From positions 124,001-188,000 of the forward strand of contig NW_026728917.1 in the NCBI RefSeq assembly GCF_030272615.1: a DNA stretch of 64,000 bases. The letters are read 5' to 3'. This document shows, one piece after another, positions 44,158-58,719 of the stretch; position 1 is the first letter of the stretch, and each line of letters begins with the position of its first letter. The notes beneath the pieces are model-generated. The model was not told the DNA's origin, did no database searches, and saw only the letters and a program-made list of their open reading frames with translations. The position numbers and the translations under genes are program-made. Source of the DNA: Cryptomeria japonica. Taxonomy: Eukaryota > Streptophyta > Pinopsida > Cupressales > Cupressaceae.

Positions 44158-46138
44158 AGGAGGACGTGCCTGTTCTACAGATGCCGGAGCAGCATCCTGC
44201 CACATAGCAGCTGACAGAGGCAGACAGATTCTGCGTCGCTGCGACTAGTTTGTACGATATGATCTATCGTCCCGTGATTCGGATGAATTGCGGACTGATG
44301 ACAGCACTGGCCGAGCATTGGCATAGTGAGATATGTACCTTCTACCTGGCGATGGGAGAGATGACAGTGATGCTAGAGGATGTGTGGAGGATACTACACA
44401 TCCTGATTAGAGGGGAGCTGGTGACCTATGATCAAGCATTAGGGACGACGACGGTGTAGAGAATATTTGCTGATGATGTTTATATTGAGGATGACTTTGT
44501 ATCCTAGGAGGACATAGTAGCATTGTATGAGCCTTTACCAATAGTTTTATCCAGGATCGTCGGGGGTTTGGTGTGCCCCGACTGACGTTCACATGGACTA
44601 GCCGTTGGTTGGGACCAGGTGATTGAGAAGATGATGACTGAGAGGACCCACTATGCCTGGGGACCATGTGTGCTAGCACATATTTATAGGGAGCTACACG
44701 AGGTGGTGTACCGAGAGAAGAGATCACTAGCAGTAGGGATCACATTACTACACATCTGGGCTTGGGAGCACTTGCCAGTCACACGAACAGTCTACTTGAT
44801 ATTTAGGGTGATATATCAGCCCTATGTTTATATGTATGGAGGGATGATGAGCCAGCCCCATCTGAGGAAGTTGGATTTTTTGTGACGGGCTTTAGATGAC
44901 CTAGATACAGTGATATGGAGGTTGTATATCGAGTGTGAGCCTTGGGAGGATGATGCAGAAGTGCTACTGTATGTATTTATGACACACTTTTTGATTGGGC
45001 GCACATCCTACCTTATAGAGAGACAGGTGCCAGGGAGAGTGATGAGGCAGTTTTGACGGAGGTAGGGATTGTCGAGAGGCTCAGGGGAGTATGCATGGGT
45101 AGTACGGGAGAGATTTTAGTGGGGACCAATGTTACCATATGATCAGGCCTTGATAGAGTTCCAGAATTTACAGGCGAGACCAGGGCATATGAGGCCTGAG
45201 ATTGTCGATGCAGGGGTGACAGAGGAGTACACACAGTATCATACTGCACATCTGATTATATAGATTTCAGATCCGATCGAGCCTATACCACCTTTTGAGG
45301 ATGAGAGGAGATGATAAAGGAGGAAGAGAGGAGGTCGAGGAGTAGGAGGAGGAGATGGAGGTGGTGGAGGAGGATTTGGTGGAGCAGGAAAAGGTGGAGG
45401 AGGAGATGGAGGTGGTGGAGTATTTGGTGGAGCAGGAGGAGGTGGAGGACGAGGAGGATTTGGTGGTGGAGGGGGATTTGGAGGTGGAGGTGGTGGAGGA
45501 GGATGATTACAGAGGAGAGGTAGAGGGGGAGAGTCGTTGCGACTATCACAGGGTCCACTGATACGAGGGGCTGCCAAAGAAGGAGGTAGGGATATTGGTG
45601 GGGGTGTAGTGCCTATGGAGATGGGAGAGGGAGCCATAGGTGGAGGAGAGGTTCCTATGGAGATGGGAGGGGGAGAGATAGGTGGAGGAGATGGAGATGT
45701 ATGGGAGTATATGATTTTACACTCACAGACTCGGTTAGAGGATAGCGAGGCAGAGATTGCAGCTAGAGATGTCCAACTATTTGCATGGGAGGTGGAGCTG
45801 ACTGTAGTGAGGAAAGAGAGAGATGATCTGGTGGACAGGTTGAGGGAGGTGCAGGATAGAGTCCAAGTCTTGGAGGGAGCATAGGCATAGGGTCCAACTG
45901 AGGTGGTGTTGAGGGAGATGTGACAGGCAAGTGGAGAGATTGACTATTGGTGGGGAATATATGAGCTGGTTGTGCCAGTTAGTCAGCAAGCACTGAGCTA
46001 TTCTAAGATGCGGTGGGCAAGATCAAAGTGGTCACAGAGGGCTCAGAGAAGTGGGGGTGTTATGGGTCCTCCTCAGTGAGGTGGTGGGGGAGGAGTAGGG
46101 GGTAGTCGTGGTGCAGCATCTGGCCAGAGTGCCATTTG
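44158..46138 (+). pseudogene. PMD transposon-type frame, stop-riddled, unit B
   Basis: Counterpart of 15249-17229, with the same stop positions where compared (for example 44457-44459, 44883-44885, 45312-45317). The decay therefore predates the array. Confidence 0.82.
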
Positions 46139-47097
46139 AGATATTTTAGGTACTTGTTACATTATTATTTTGGACTGTGACTTGGATGGATTTTGGTAGT
46201 CGATATATTTTGACATCATTGTACTATGATACATGTAATCTTTTTTTTTAATGTGATATATGAAGAGATCCCATGCTTTGATATTATATGCATATGTATG
46301 ATGACACCTATATTGTTGATACAGGATGATGATTATGAGTTATGCTTAGATTCATGCTATGGATGATTTGATTACTATATATACATGGTGATGATATGAT
46401 TTCTAGATGCATGCTATGGATGATTTGTCTAATTATGTGGATGCAGGTAGAAGATGGACGATGCTTGTGGTAATGATGTTAATTATGATGTAATGATGAT
46501 GATGTATGCAAAAATAATGAGTTGAAATAATGCATAATGATGTTTGTGATAGATAATACTTGTTCATTTTTTATGATATGATATGAGTAAATGATGCATG
46601 TTGTAAGATGAATCTAAGTGAATCAAATGTGTATGCAAATGTGATGTATGAATGCACTTTAAATGGATGAACAAATGTTGATACAAATGTTTATGTATGA
46701 ATGCACTTAAATGAATGTATCTAAATGATGTAATGTTTATGAGATGTATTTAAAATTAATCTAAATGACTAAAATGATTCAAAACATAACTAAGTGATAA
46801 ATGAGATTGAAATGATAATGCAAATAAATGCAAATAGGGGATAAAGAATAATGAATAACTGCACCTTAATGCAATTAAAGGATAATGAATAACTGCACCT
46901 TAGTGCAATTGGAGGATAATGCATGCATCTCATGAATCTAGATGAAACAAAATGGGGAAAAATGCACCTATGAAATGAATTCTAAATGAACTTAAAGGAT
47001 GATGAAAGGAATGCATATTTAAAATGAATGCACTACATGGATGAATGAATGTTCTTTATAACAAATTCACTTAAATGAAATGCAACTAAATTATAGT

Positions 47098-47883
47098 TGT
47101 AGACACCTAAAATTGTTTAGTCTAATTAAATAAATATCTTTATTTATTTAATTATTTTAAGCCTAATTCTTCTATTAATTAAATAAATCTTTATTTATTT
47201 AACTAATTCATTTATCCTCTTTTAGCCTTATTTCTCATTTAAATAAATACTTTTATTTATTTAAATTATCCTTTTCCTAAATTAAATAGATATCTTATTT
47301 ATTTAATTGATCCCACTTCCTCTATTAATTAAATAAATCTTTATTTATTTAATTAATTCATTAACCTTTTCTACCCATGACACATGTCATTCATCTCTTA
47401 ATTCCTACACTACCTACCCTTTCATTATTTTCTTATTTTCTCTACCTACCCTCTAATCCTAGCTGACTATTTATCTCTTACACCTCCAATCTTATCCCTC
47501 CATTTCCTACAGTGTCTTCTATATAAGAGGACACTTCCTTCATTATCAACCCTGATTAGTTGACTTCTCAACTACATTACACTTTCAAACTTGCATATGC
47601 GATCAAGCCTACTTTCAACCACATTTCCGTTCTTTGTTGAGCTCTTGTGCACATATAAAATCTAAGAGCAAATATATCAAGCAAGATAAATGGAGATAGG
47701 AAGAATGGAGATCTAAACCCTATTGGACATGTGATGGTATAATCTTTGTGATTTCATTTGATTTGCATTGTCTTAGGTAATCTTCATAAGTTATGGTGGA
47801 TCTTTGTTGTTGTTAGGCTAGGGTTTTGTGGTTGAATTCATTTAGTCTTTCAATATTGTTGTTTTCCATTTTCACCATATACA
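47098..47883 (+). repeat. Gypsy-like 5' LTR, unit B
   Basis: Counterpart of 18189-18974. TATA box at 47520, AT-palindrome cluster 47114-47354, primer-binding-like site 47884-47903. Confidence 0.7.
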
Positions 47884-48309
47884 TTTTGGCACGCCCCATG
47901 GGACATAGATTTTTGTTAGATCTATGTTTTTTGCAGGTTTTTCTAACCCTATATTGCTGTTTTGTAAAACAATTTGGAGAAAACCTTGTGCAGCTAGGGT
48001 TTTGGACACAAAATCAAGATCTTGGAGAGATTTGATCCTATCTCACAAACGTATTAGAATTTTTGCACAGAATTTTATTGGCAAGTTGAAGACAGTATCA
48101 ATAGATTTCAATCCAAAATTTAGAATTTTTGGAGCACATTTTCATTTTCTATGAATTTTTTATGATTTTTCATAAACAATTAATTTTGAGAGCAAATCAG
48201 TGAATTGTTCGGGTTTTCTTACATTTTTGGAAATATCTCATAATTATACACAACATCTGTTCTTTGTGATTTTAATTTTGATGCAAAAAAATTCTTAAAA
48301 AATCAGATC

Positions 48310-50175
48310 TTTAAAGATCCATTCCCAAAACATGACAAGGAAAAAGCTAAAGCCATAGATGAGCAAACCAACTATACCAAAGAATCCTATAACTATGATT
48401 CAATTGTTGATCACATTTCAATGGACAATTATGTCTCTACCATTATCATCAAGGACAAAACGCATGAGAATTCTACCCAAAGACCCAAGGTTGTCCTGAA
48501 AGGAATTAGATCTTCTTCCGAACCTACCTCTTAGTGTAATGTTACAACTCATCGAGGAAAATTCACTTTACAAGGTGCTCCAGCTAAAAAGACTACTTCC
48601 TTATCAACCAAACTTGAGTATGACCTTGTAGAACAGTTAGGGAAGAAACCCACACCTATCTCCATCCTTGAACTTTTACGCATATCCCCTGCACATAAGG
48701 CCATTCTTGACAAAACCTTGAGAGACACTTCCATCCCTATTGATCTAAACATGGACCAGTTTCAATCCTTGGTGGGATACCTTTCTGTTCCACACTCCCT
48801 TACATTCACAGAAGCTGATGACGCCTCTGTGAGCCAACCACATAATGCACCTTTACACATTGAAACCTTCCTACATAAACATTGAATAAAGCGAGTCTTG
48901 ATAGATGGAGGAGCAGGTCTAAACATTTGTACATTGAGCACTATCAAACAATTGGGATATTCTGATAAAGCTGTGAATTCTACAAACAAAATTACCATCA
49001 AAGCATATGATGATGAAGAGCATTCATCCAAAGGCATAGTCACTTTACCTCTTAGAGTTGGGCCAATTACAAAAGATGAGGTTTGTCAAGTCCTTGACCT
49101 CGATCTCACATACAACATATTGCTAGGACGTCCATGGATTCATGAGATGAGCGCATTACCATCTACATACCATCGATGTATCAAGTTTTCACACAATGGA
49201 GTTGAAGTTATCATCAAAGCTGATCCTAACCCATTCATATATTGCAACAATCTATGACCTAGATCAGAAATAACAATCCCAATCAATTTAGAGGCTATTC
49301 CTTCATCAACTTATGTGGATCCAGAATCATTAAAGGCTTCTACATCCAAACAAATAGAGCTAAAAGAAAAATTCAAGATTAAAGACATGAGATGTGGTGA
49401 GTATATCTGTCATGCTGATCAACTCCCACTATCTCCTAAGACATTCAGTCGACAGGAACAACCTACAAAAAATTTGCAATGCCAAGGAATTGGGTGTGAA
49501 CCACCTAGTGTTGTGGCTACTATGTCTGAATGCAAATCACCTCTAGTGCTGCAAGCAGCTCTTGATATCAATAGTCCTAAGAGTGGTTCCAACAAAGAAT
49601 CTATTGAGCATATCACCAACCCTCTTGATAACTCACATAGCTTTACCATATCATCCACTTATTCCATTTCCAGTCCTCTCCCAGACTTGGATCAACAAGA
49701 ATTACAAAAGCCCTTACTAATTGGGGATGAAAAATTAAGCCTTGAAAAGAAAAAACTAAAAGTGAAAACTAAAGAAAAGTCTTTTAGTTCAAATCAAAAT
49801 CAAAAGCTATTGGACTCTGAAAAAATCAAGGTCAAGGATAAAAATCCTATGAAAGAAAAAGAACAAGAGTTGATCTCCCCTAATATCAAAATAACTGGGG
49901 GCAAAAGTTCTACAATTTTAAGTCAAAAAGCATACTTGTTGATCTGAAGTCTCTATCATGTCATGATACTTTCACTTCTTTTCACAAGCATAAGCCTTCA
50001 TCACTCATCCACTTGTTCCACACATTCTTTCCCTTCTAGCAATACATCATGGACCTTTAAGGGAGCTTCCTTGAGGGACTTTGTTATCAGGGATGCTGAA
50101 ACTTCTTTAGGTGATTGTGGTATTGTTGCCTTTAAAAAAGAATCTTGTTATTACAATATTCAACATAATTATTAA
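48310..50175 (+). pseudogene. Gypsy-like gag-protease region, unit B
   Basis: Counterpart of 19401-21266, with the same frame, the same stops and the Asp-Gly-Gly protease site near 48901-48909. Confidence 0.82.
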
Positions 50176-50194
50176 ATTGATACAAGAAGGATTT

Positions 50195-51220
50195 CTAAAT
50201 TGTCACCTCTTGGAGAGGCTTTTTTATGATGAAACCTTGTTCAAGTATGGTGGAGGACTGAAATGAGCTGCTGCACCCATTTATCGTGCATTTGGTTGGA
50301 CAATATTTCTCATTGCACTGATGTGCTTTATGGTTCGATTCAATCGCCACAACACAGGGATTAATGCAGCTTGGAAGAGAGCATTTTCTGTTGCACATAT
50401 GTTGAGGGGAATCGCACTTGTGCTGGCCAGGCTGCCCTGGCCACAGAGAACATTTCTCATTACAATTTGAAGATGTCTCATATAAGTAACAGCTCTGGCC
50501 ACATGTATGATTTTTCCTTTTGCAATTGTGATTTCCTTCATGCCCTGCTAAATCCCCGCATAAGCTTAAGCTGTCTCCTTCTCGAGTACAATAACTGCAG
50601 TTTTCTGTACACAAATGACTCCCCATGCAAGAATGACGGTCACCATGCCCTTTCTCCATCACACATCTCCAGAAGCAAACAGAACATTTGCATCCACAAA
50701 CTGATAGTCCTTGCTTTACTTTGCCAAGAGCTACATTAGCCTCTAGCTGCAACCTTTGCTCCTCGTCATCATCACAGAAATCTGTGGTGTTTGAACTTAT
50801 AGAAGACTCCCCGACAGCAACAGGAAAATTAGGAACTCCTTCCTGTGTGTTGAAATTATCCAAAACCCTTAATTCTTCATTTGTATCTGTCACAGAAAGG
50901 CATCCCATGTGGACCGCAGACGTAAGATTTCTCCTCAGGATATCAACTGTCATAGCCACTCGCTTGCTGTCAATATCAGTCCAGTCCTTGGCTGCAATCT
51001 GAGCTATAATAAGCTTCAGATCCCTCATGAAGGTGAATCCACTGTAATAGCAAGAATCGATTCTTTATGTCACCGCTTCTGCTAGCTCACTCAGGCTCTC
51101 TCTATAATACTCAGATCTATTATAAGGAGCCATAGCAGCAATCTCGACCTTTCCGTCGTACATTTTAAAAATGAAATTGTTCATTTGTGCTTTCCTACAC
51201 AATGATCCTGATAGTTGCAT
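50195..51220 (-). pseudogene. Cys/His-rich zinc-finger-like fragment, unit B
   Basis: Counterpart of 21286-22311 with the same internal TAA (51067-51065). T50830 changes Asp to Asn at residue 67 of the 277-codon open stretch (VPDFPV becomes VPNFPV). This is the only amino-acid difference between units A and B seen in any coding-like frame. The change lies upstream of the Cys-rich modules. Confidence 0.6.
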
Positions 51221-51405
51221 TTATAATTATCTGAAATTTAACTTTCATTAAATCAAAATAAAGAACTATTAGATCTTCATACAACTTCGCTTCCACCGAC
51301 TTTCTCAACAACAACTCAAACCAATCACACCTCCTTCCTACCACTCCCGACAGGAACTTCGCTGCTTGCAGCTCTCGCTAAAAAAGGGTTTGGGTGGTAC
51401 ATCAT

Positions 51406-51535
51406 GGCGCTTGCTATGAGGCCCTTTAAACAGCACCCCATAGCTCCCTACTTCATAGGTTGCACGATGCTGCAGGAGGAGGCTAGGAAGTAGGGGGCCA
51501 TGGGGTGCTGTTTAAAGGACCCCATAGCCAGCGCC
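51406..51535. repeat. Imperfect inverted repeat, unit B
   Basis: Counterpart of 22497-22626; arms and loop unchanged. Confidence 0.85.
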
Positions 51536-52469
51536 TAAAAACAGATGAGACGATATGTACGTACGGCTCATTAGGCACATTACCAAGTAAACACTATCAT
51601 TAAAGTCTAGTTAAACTCCGTCAGTAGTTCGATCGTGCACACAGATCAACTTGATTGTTTTCCTGTGCATTAATGACCTTATTTCAGAGTTCACATGCCA
51701 AGCGATGCAACTAGCAACTGATGAAAATGATCCTGAGATCAACTTAGAGGTGTACTGTAAAAACACAGTTGTAAAGCATCTGCATTTTGCAGGGATTTCT
51801 CACATGCGCAAAGTTGATAATTATAGCGCTTTCATCATTAAAGAGCCAAGTTCCACTAATTGACAAAATTGTCATGTGAGCTCTGAAACGAAGCCAAGTC
51901 CTGTAGAGAAAAACTGGTGAGTTGATATGTACGTACCGCTCAAATATGGAGTTTTGTTAGCGTGGCAAGGACATTTGGTTGCAGCAGAGCAATAGCACAA
52001 ATGTTGTTCAGTTCAGTGTTTAAATGGTGATTTGCATTTTAGATAGTTCATTTATTATGCGGATGATAATGTTGAAGTAGTTATATTAAAGAATTGATCA
52101 GTATTTGTATAAAAGATTAATAATAGTTGTATGATAGACCTAAAACGGAAAAGTAATGAGCAATGTATTTGTGCATAGATGATCATCTATTAGTTCTTCC
52201 GCACAATTTCAATAATATTTGAAGGTCTCTTAAACATTAGGTTATATATTTTATTGGAAATGTTTATTAAAATATTAATATTTCATATTTTAATAAATTT
52301 GGTTCACATTTTATTATCAAATAATTGTAGAATTAAATAATATGGAGCCCTTTAACTTGCACATTCTAATCTTAAACCTAATAATCACCATTAAAGATTC
52401 CTACCTCATTCTTATACTCTTGCCTCTTGTCACTAATTACAAATCTCAATCTTCTAGCTACATTTACAA

Positions 52470-52738
52470 TGACTAGGCTTAACTATATTAATTTGCAAGC
52501 GAGGATACAAACATACATCTTTGTCCATCTAGAATAAGTTGAAGAGTTATTGGAAGAGGAGACCATGATATAAGCATGATCACTCTAGGCTATGGAAGTG
52601 GGAATGACTAGGCTTAACTATATTAATTTGCAGCGAGGATACAAACATACATCTTTGTCCATCTAGAATAAGTTGAAGAGTTATTGGAAGAGGAGACCAT
52701 GATATAAGCATGATCACTCTAGGCTATGGAAGTGGGAA
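52470..52738. repeat. 135-bp tandem duplication, unit B
   Basis: Counterpart of 23561-23829, with the same one-base loss in the second half. Confidence 0.95.
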
Positions 52739-53479
52739 ATTTCAACCACACCAGCTACTTGAGCGATTCATAAATTATGATTATGTGTGCCTATAGCCAC
52801 TCCCAACCTCACTTCTTTCCTTGATTTGATCCTACCAAAACCAACATCCTACTATTTCTCATTCAATTCCACAATGAAATATCAATTGTAAATACTACAA
52901 TCATTATGTATAAATGATGTCATGTATCCATTTTCTAGTAAATTGTTTATAAATTGTGTTTTATTTACATACATGAATTTAATGCTCCCTTACCTTCTAT
53001 AGATCCTTTTGATATTGCAATTGAACTTAACCTAAATGTTTTATCATATCAATTGAGCACACATTTACATGATTGGTTTTATGTGGTAGTATTTTAAGTC
53101 ATTTAATTGCATTCATTTTACATCTCTAATCCCTCAAACAATATTTCTTATTTAAGAATGTTAAAGGAGGATCAACATAAAAAAATTGGATTTTGTGCAC
53201 AAAAAACGAAAGATGAAATCATATTTGAGGGTCCTTGCTTACTATATTTGATCCTTGTATGGTTTTGAGAGGTTGAACTAGAAAAACTTATCTCCTTGTG
53301 ACATAATGAGAACTCTTCAAAAAAAAAAAAATGGCTAGTCTGTAGATATTCAAAGTAGTGAAAGCCAAGTTCCACATGGAAACAAGAAACAAAGTAGAAC
53401 AAGTTACTACATATTGTTAAATATGTATTTATATGATGAGTTTATGGTCTTAGATCTAAGTTGGAGGTCTACACTTAGT

Positions 53480-53481
53480 AG

Positions 53482-53538
<57 letters not shown>
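53480..53538. repeat. (GGA)2(GA)26 microsatellite, unit B
   Basis: One GGA fewer than in unit A, same number of GA repeats. Confidence 0.97.
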
Positions 53539-53541
<3 letters not shown>

Positions 53542-53795
53542 TTTAATTAAAAGGTAGTTTCTTTTATCCTATAAATTTCAATTTAGATTTTGTAGTTTGA
53601 AATTTAATTTATTATATAAATAAAATTCAAAATACAATTATTAGTATTTTAATTATTATTTGTCTTAGACATTTTTAATTACATGTCTTAGATAGGTTGT
53701 TACATGCACGAAACCAGATCAAAGCCTTAGACGAGATGCTTAAGTCTTGAAGCCAAACAATATATATAAATAGATGTCGACTCATCCTATTTTTC

Positions 53796-54146
53796 AACTT
53801 CTTTAAGGTGGGTTGAATAGAATGATAAAACTTTCTAGACCTTTCAACCTTCCTTTTGATGCATTTTTTGATGAGTGGAACTAACATAATAGAACTTTCT
53901 AGACTATTCTGACTCTTCCTTCCTACATGGATCACACAACATAATACAACTTATTGTCCTATGAGAATTCATTTTTCTGTGGATCGCCTAGCATGATATA
54001 GCTTGCTAGCTCGTAGAATCCATGTTACCTTGTTTCTCTCTCTCATAGATCACCCAACATAACACAACTTGCTAGTCTATGGCATCCACGTTTTCTCATT
54101 TCTTCTCCCCATGAACTCATAGCTTTGCTAGTTGTTGGATCACAAG
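53796..54146. repeat. Degenerate ~60-bp repeat cluster, unit B
   Basis: Counterpart of 24890-25240. Confidence 0.6.
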
Positions 54147-54403
54147 TTCATTATTTGATGCATGCTCTTTCTCTTTCTAGGTGACTACTTGTGTTCTTGT
54201 AATAACATTCCGAGAATCAAATTAGTGGCTAAGACATTTTTATTTTTATTATTGAGGTCTCTTCAACTGGTTGACTTAGAGATTTTTGTTTTAGTACTAA
54301 TCCCTTTGTTTTGTGTCTTTTGTCTTTGATTTCCTTTTTTTGACTTTTTTTATTTTGTCTTGTTTTGTGTTCCCTTGCATGTGTTTGGATGAGTAAAGAT
54401 CTT

Positions 54404-55906
54404 AAGATTGGGGGCTTGGTTCCTCAAAATTAGTGATGGCTTATCTCTTTGTGATCTTGCTCCTATTTTCTCCTCTCTTTTTTCCTCATCTTTCTACTTT
54501 ATCGTGAGTATTTGCATAAAATCGTACTCTTGTTAAAGTGGGGGATAAACATAACATCGTAAATTGTAATCGATATAATTCACACCTCCTTCTTGTGGCC
54601 CTACTTTAGTTCATCCAATCCTAGTTCTTCCCTACACCTATTTTGGCTCATTTTACTTGAAATTTTATGTCACCTAATTGCATGACCTAGTGGACCCCAT
54701 CCTAGAATGTTGCTCTCCAAGATACAACCTTGTTTTTCCTATTTTGGGAGGAGAAGGGCGCTTGGGGGACCCCTATCTAGACCAGGATGTCTTGGGTGCC
54801 ATGGTCCCCCTTAAACAAGTCCTAAATTAAATAGGACTGGGCACTATGCCTCCTCAATTTATTTTTCTCCACATACCTCAATGTAACCATTGGAGGTAAG
54901 CCTTACTGGTAATTTACCAATGAAACTATATATAAAGGCATCCTATCAATTAAATTTGATTATCATTTTCATACCCCATCATTTGTGCATACACCAATCA
55001 TTTGTTATCAAGCATTCTTAAGCACTCAAGGTAGGATTTCATCCCACCATATTCTTAAAACATCATGGAGAAAATTGTATCATTCCTCATGCAAGCATGT
55101 ATGTTCTATTAGGTCATGTTCATGTTATGTCAAGTCATGTTATTGCATTGACATATGTGATCACATTCAAAGAGGATTGCACAATCAACTTCAATAAGTC
55201 ATTACTGATTTGAGGTATTATGATATAGAATTTACTTTAGTATTTCAGTTACAAGTTGAATTTAATTCAAGGCTTTATCTCTTGAACTGGGGTTTAACCT
55301 TTAAGGCAAATCCCCATCAACAACCCTATTTCTTTCTTTTTGTGTGAAGGGAATTATCTCAAGAGTTGTGATTGGGAAATCTGGTACTAGTGTCAATGAC
55401 AACGATCAGACTCAACTTTTGAAGGTGCAAAAAGTAGAGGACTAGGGTGATCAAATCCCCTCGATCTCATGAATTTTTGACAACCTTTCAATGATGGATT
55501 ATGTATGTCATCCTAATTTGGAAAACATCCAGTCTATTTGCCCCTGATACTTGGAGGACTAGGGCAATCTGCTCCCTTAGTCTTGACAATTATGCCTAAA
55601 TATTTCTTTGTAGGTTCTGATCCATTTTCCCACCTCAGATCTAAGTTTACATCTCTGCATGATATCTAGAACATTATGTTACTATTATTCAATATCCATT
55701 TCTCATTATTTTTCCTAGATCTAGCATTACAACTTAACCCTAATTGCTATTCAAATTTAACTCTAACAAGGTAAGGATTAACTTGATCCGAGTTTAGTTA
55801 TTTCAGGATTGAATAAATTAAATTCCTTCCCTTGATGTGAGGTTGGTCCCAAGTGAAATTAGTGGCTTTATTATCAATCCAGGTGGTGAAACCCTAATTT
55901 ATCAAT
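54404..55906 (+). repeat. Possible second LTR/promoter block, unit B
   Basis: Counterpart of 25498-27000; TATA box at 54927-54936. Confidence 0.35.
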
Positions 55907-56245
55907 ACCTTACAATTTGTATAATTTAATTATATAGTTTTGAAGTAAGATTTTTTTCAATGGTGACTTGCAATGGAAAAGATTATTTCTAAACCCAAAA
56001 TGTGTTCCTAATTATATCAATAAAAATAGAACATTTTTCTAGTTGGGTATTCCCCCCAAAAAAATTCAGAAGGCTTCATTTCATTCTTTTTAGCATCCAT
56101 TCTATTCTCTAAGAAACATTAACAACAAATTGCCAAAATGGTATCAAATTTATTTTGTATCAAATAATTTTTGTTGTTGTTGTTGTTTAAAAACTTATGT
56201 GAGGGTTTCGGATTTGTACTATTTAATGACCTATTTTTTGTTGTT

Positions 56246-56736
56246 GAAATGGAAGTATGACAAATCTCCCAATATATGTCAGGAGAAGGGAGTAGTCTTG
56301 GATGGTTTGAAGTCATCAACCCAAGTACAAGATTACTTCATTATAGTATACAAGTGCTGAAATATTTTCCCTTTAAAATTACGCTAGATGTAGGTAAATT
56401 TGAAAGGGAAGTAGGACAAATCTCTCGGAAAAATCACATGACATAAGAAGGGAGTAGGCTTGGATGGTTTGAAGTCATCAAACTAAGCACAAAATTTCTT
56501 CGCTATAGTATACAACAAAAAAAAGTTCTTGAGAGTTTCAAGTTCTCCACAAAAATGGACCCTAGGGGTTAATAATTCATAGATGAAAGATGTGAGAGAT
56601 AAATGGAAGACCTTGATAAATAAATTACTAAGCAAAAATATCAATCTTGGACTCAAGAATAGTTGATCAAACAACCTCAAATAATGTACTAGGAAACATA
56701 ATCAATCTTGAACTCAAGAATAGCTAAAGAAATCTA
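56246..56736. repeat. Two local diverged direct repeats, unit B
   Basis: Counterpart of 27340-27830; carries A56514 where unit A has G27608. Confidence 0.7.
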
Positions 56737-57911
56737 CTTTAAAATCCACACTGCAAGTGTACATAGAGAATTAGAGGCACCAATAAAAATTTAATTAGGC
56801 TACCATGAGAAGATGGGCCATAAGAAAAAAAGAAAAAATTTTAGGGCAGGGAATTATAAAATTTTGGTGTTGGAAATGGTATACTATTGAAATATTAGAA
56901 GTTTTGTTTGGTTATAATTACTCCTATAAAAATAGATTTAGATGTGCTATTGGGAGCATATAATGGCTCGAATTAAAAAAAATTAAATTTATCAGATCTT
57001 AAAATCTAATTTTTAATATTTTTATATACATGTATATGTACAAAAGGAAAATAAACCTTTTCAAATTTTGATCTAGGCTATTCAAATCTAATGGTACAAA
57101 TTAATCTAGATTAGTAAACAATAGTTGTGTTCTAGTGTCAATTTAGAATAGAAAAATAAGCATCAAAAGAAACATGATGGATAATGATACTTAGTTTTAT
57201 AATTAATGTGATGGAATAAATTTAATTTAAAACTAGCTTTGATGATTTTATATAAAAAATTAAATACTTTCTTTGTGTCTTGTATCTATTATTGTGGGTT
57301 TAGACACAAATTTTCTTAGTAAAATTTATTACCCAATGCTATTACAATGAACCTCTTAAAATATATTAGCAAATCACAAAGTACAGAAATAATTGCACAA
57401 AATTGAGACAAAACATATATTAATATATTGAATTAAGAAAATTTTCAATGTAGAACATCATTGGTCTCTTTGAGGGGGCAATATCATGAGTTCATGCTTG
57501 CAACAATAAAATTCATAAATGACTATAGTAGTATACATACGCTCTACATGTACTAATTTTACCTAATACGTGGTTATTATTTTCAAACATGTGAGATTAA
57601 CTAACATAGGAAAAGAGATGATTTACAAAGCGTATATATCCAATTCTTTCCTTATGTATACCTCAATGCAAAAGTAATTATTTAATAAAATAGTTAGGAC
57701 TATGGTTCCTTATATGCCCTCACTCTTAAACGAGGATTTATTATCAAATCTTGAGATGAGAATTTTTTTGTTGCCTTTCGAAGAGTGATTAGACCACATT
57801 ACATATTTGTGTTGCATAGCATGCTACTAGAAGAGAACTTAAATTATAATGTAGATTTGTATTTGGTATGAATGACAATCAAGTATACATTCTGGTGCCA
57901 AGAGCATAAAT

Positions 57912-58079
57912 CCCTTCATATCAAACATAGGTAATGTACCAACTAAGCGTGAATACACTAGAAAATATTCATCTTAAAAACAAAAATGGATTACTCCCTT
58001 CATATCAAACATAGGTAATGTACCAACTAAGCGTGAATACACTAGAAAATATTCATCTTAAAAAAAAAAATGGATTACT
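57912..58079. repeat. 84-bp tandem duplication, unit C
   Basis: Third copy of the 97-264 duplication, with the same C/A difference between halves. Confidence 0.95.
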
Positions 58080-58719
58080 AGGTGGAACTTGGAGGAAAGA
58101 GAAAGCTCCAATTTGTATGCCATAGATTTAATATTTTTGTAAAAAAATGTAGGTCCCATGAATCATTTGTGCTCGTTTTTATTTAATCTTCAACTTTAGG
58201 GAAGATTATTTATATACAGTTAGATGCAAAAAGGACCATTTCATCAATGTCAAAATTTTATTTGGAGTAATCTTGATTGTTTTTTACTTCATATGTAAAT
58301 ATATGTGATCTAAAAATAATCCTTAAGGGTTTATATAATTGTGTCATGTGTGTGAAGGGTGGAATCCATGACTTGTACTTCGGAACTACTTGGTATATAT
58401 ATTTGGATAGATAGGGGATATTGTCCATTCATAGCTTGGTTATGGTGTTGAAAATTATATTATAAAACCATTCTACACGTGGTAACTGTTTTGTCTAACA
58501 TTGTTTATTATACACAAAGAAATCAAAATGGGTCTTCAAGAACTTATCAATAAATTTTGATTGGTCATCTAATTATGAATGATGTGCACACCACATCTTG
58601 AGATATGTACTATTGTTATAGATGTGTTGGACACATTGACTAATGAGAGTTTAATAATATAAAATATAAAATTAATAATTAATTGTGGTGCATCTTGGAA
58701 TATTCGACATCATAATGGG

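Larger units (their letters stand above)
28910..57815. repeat. Tandem unit B of the 28.9 kb segmental repeat
   Basis: Second full period, 28906 bp. Features sit 28909 bp downstream of those in unit A up to the GA microsatellite (53480) and 28906 bp downstream after it. Differences from unit A seen by eye: A42111, T42569, T50830, A56514, and one GGA fewer at 53480. All four substitutions are C/G in A and T/A in B. Spacer segments between the listed unit B features match those described for unit A. Confidence 0.97.
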
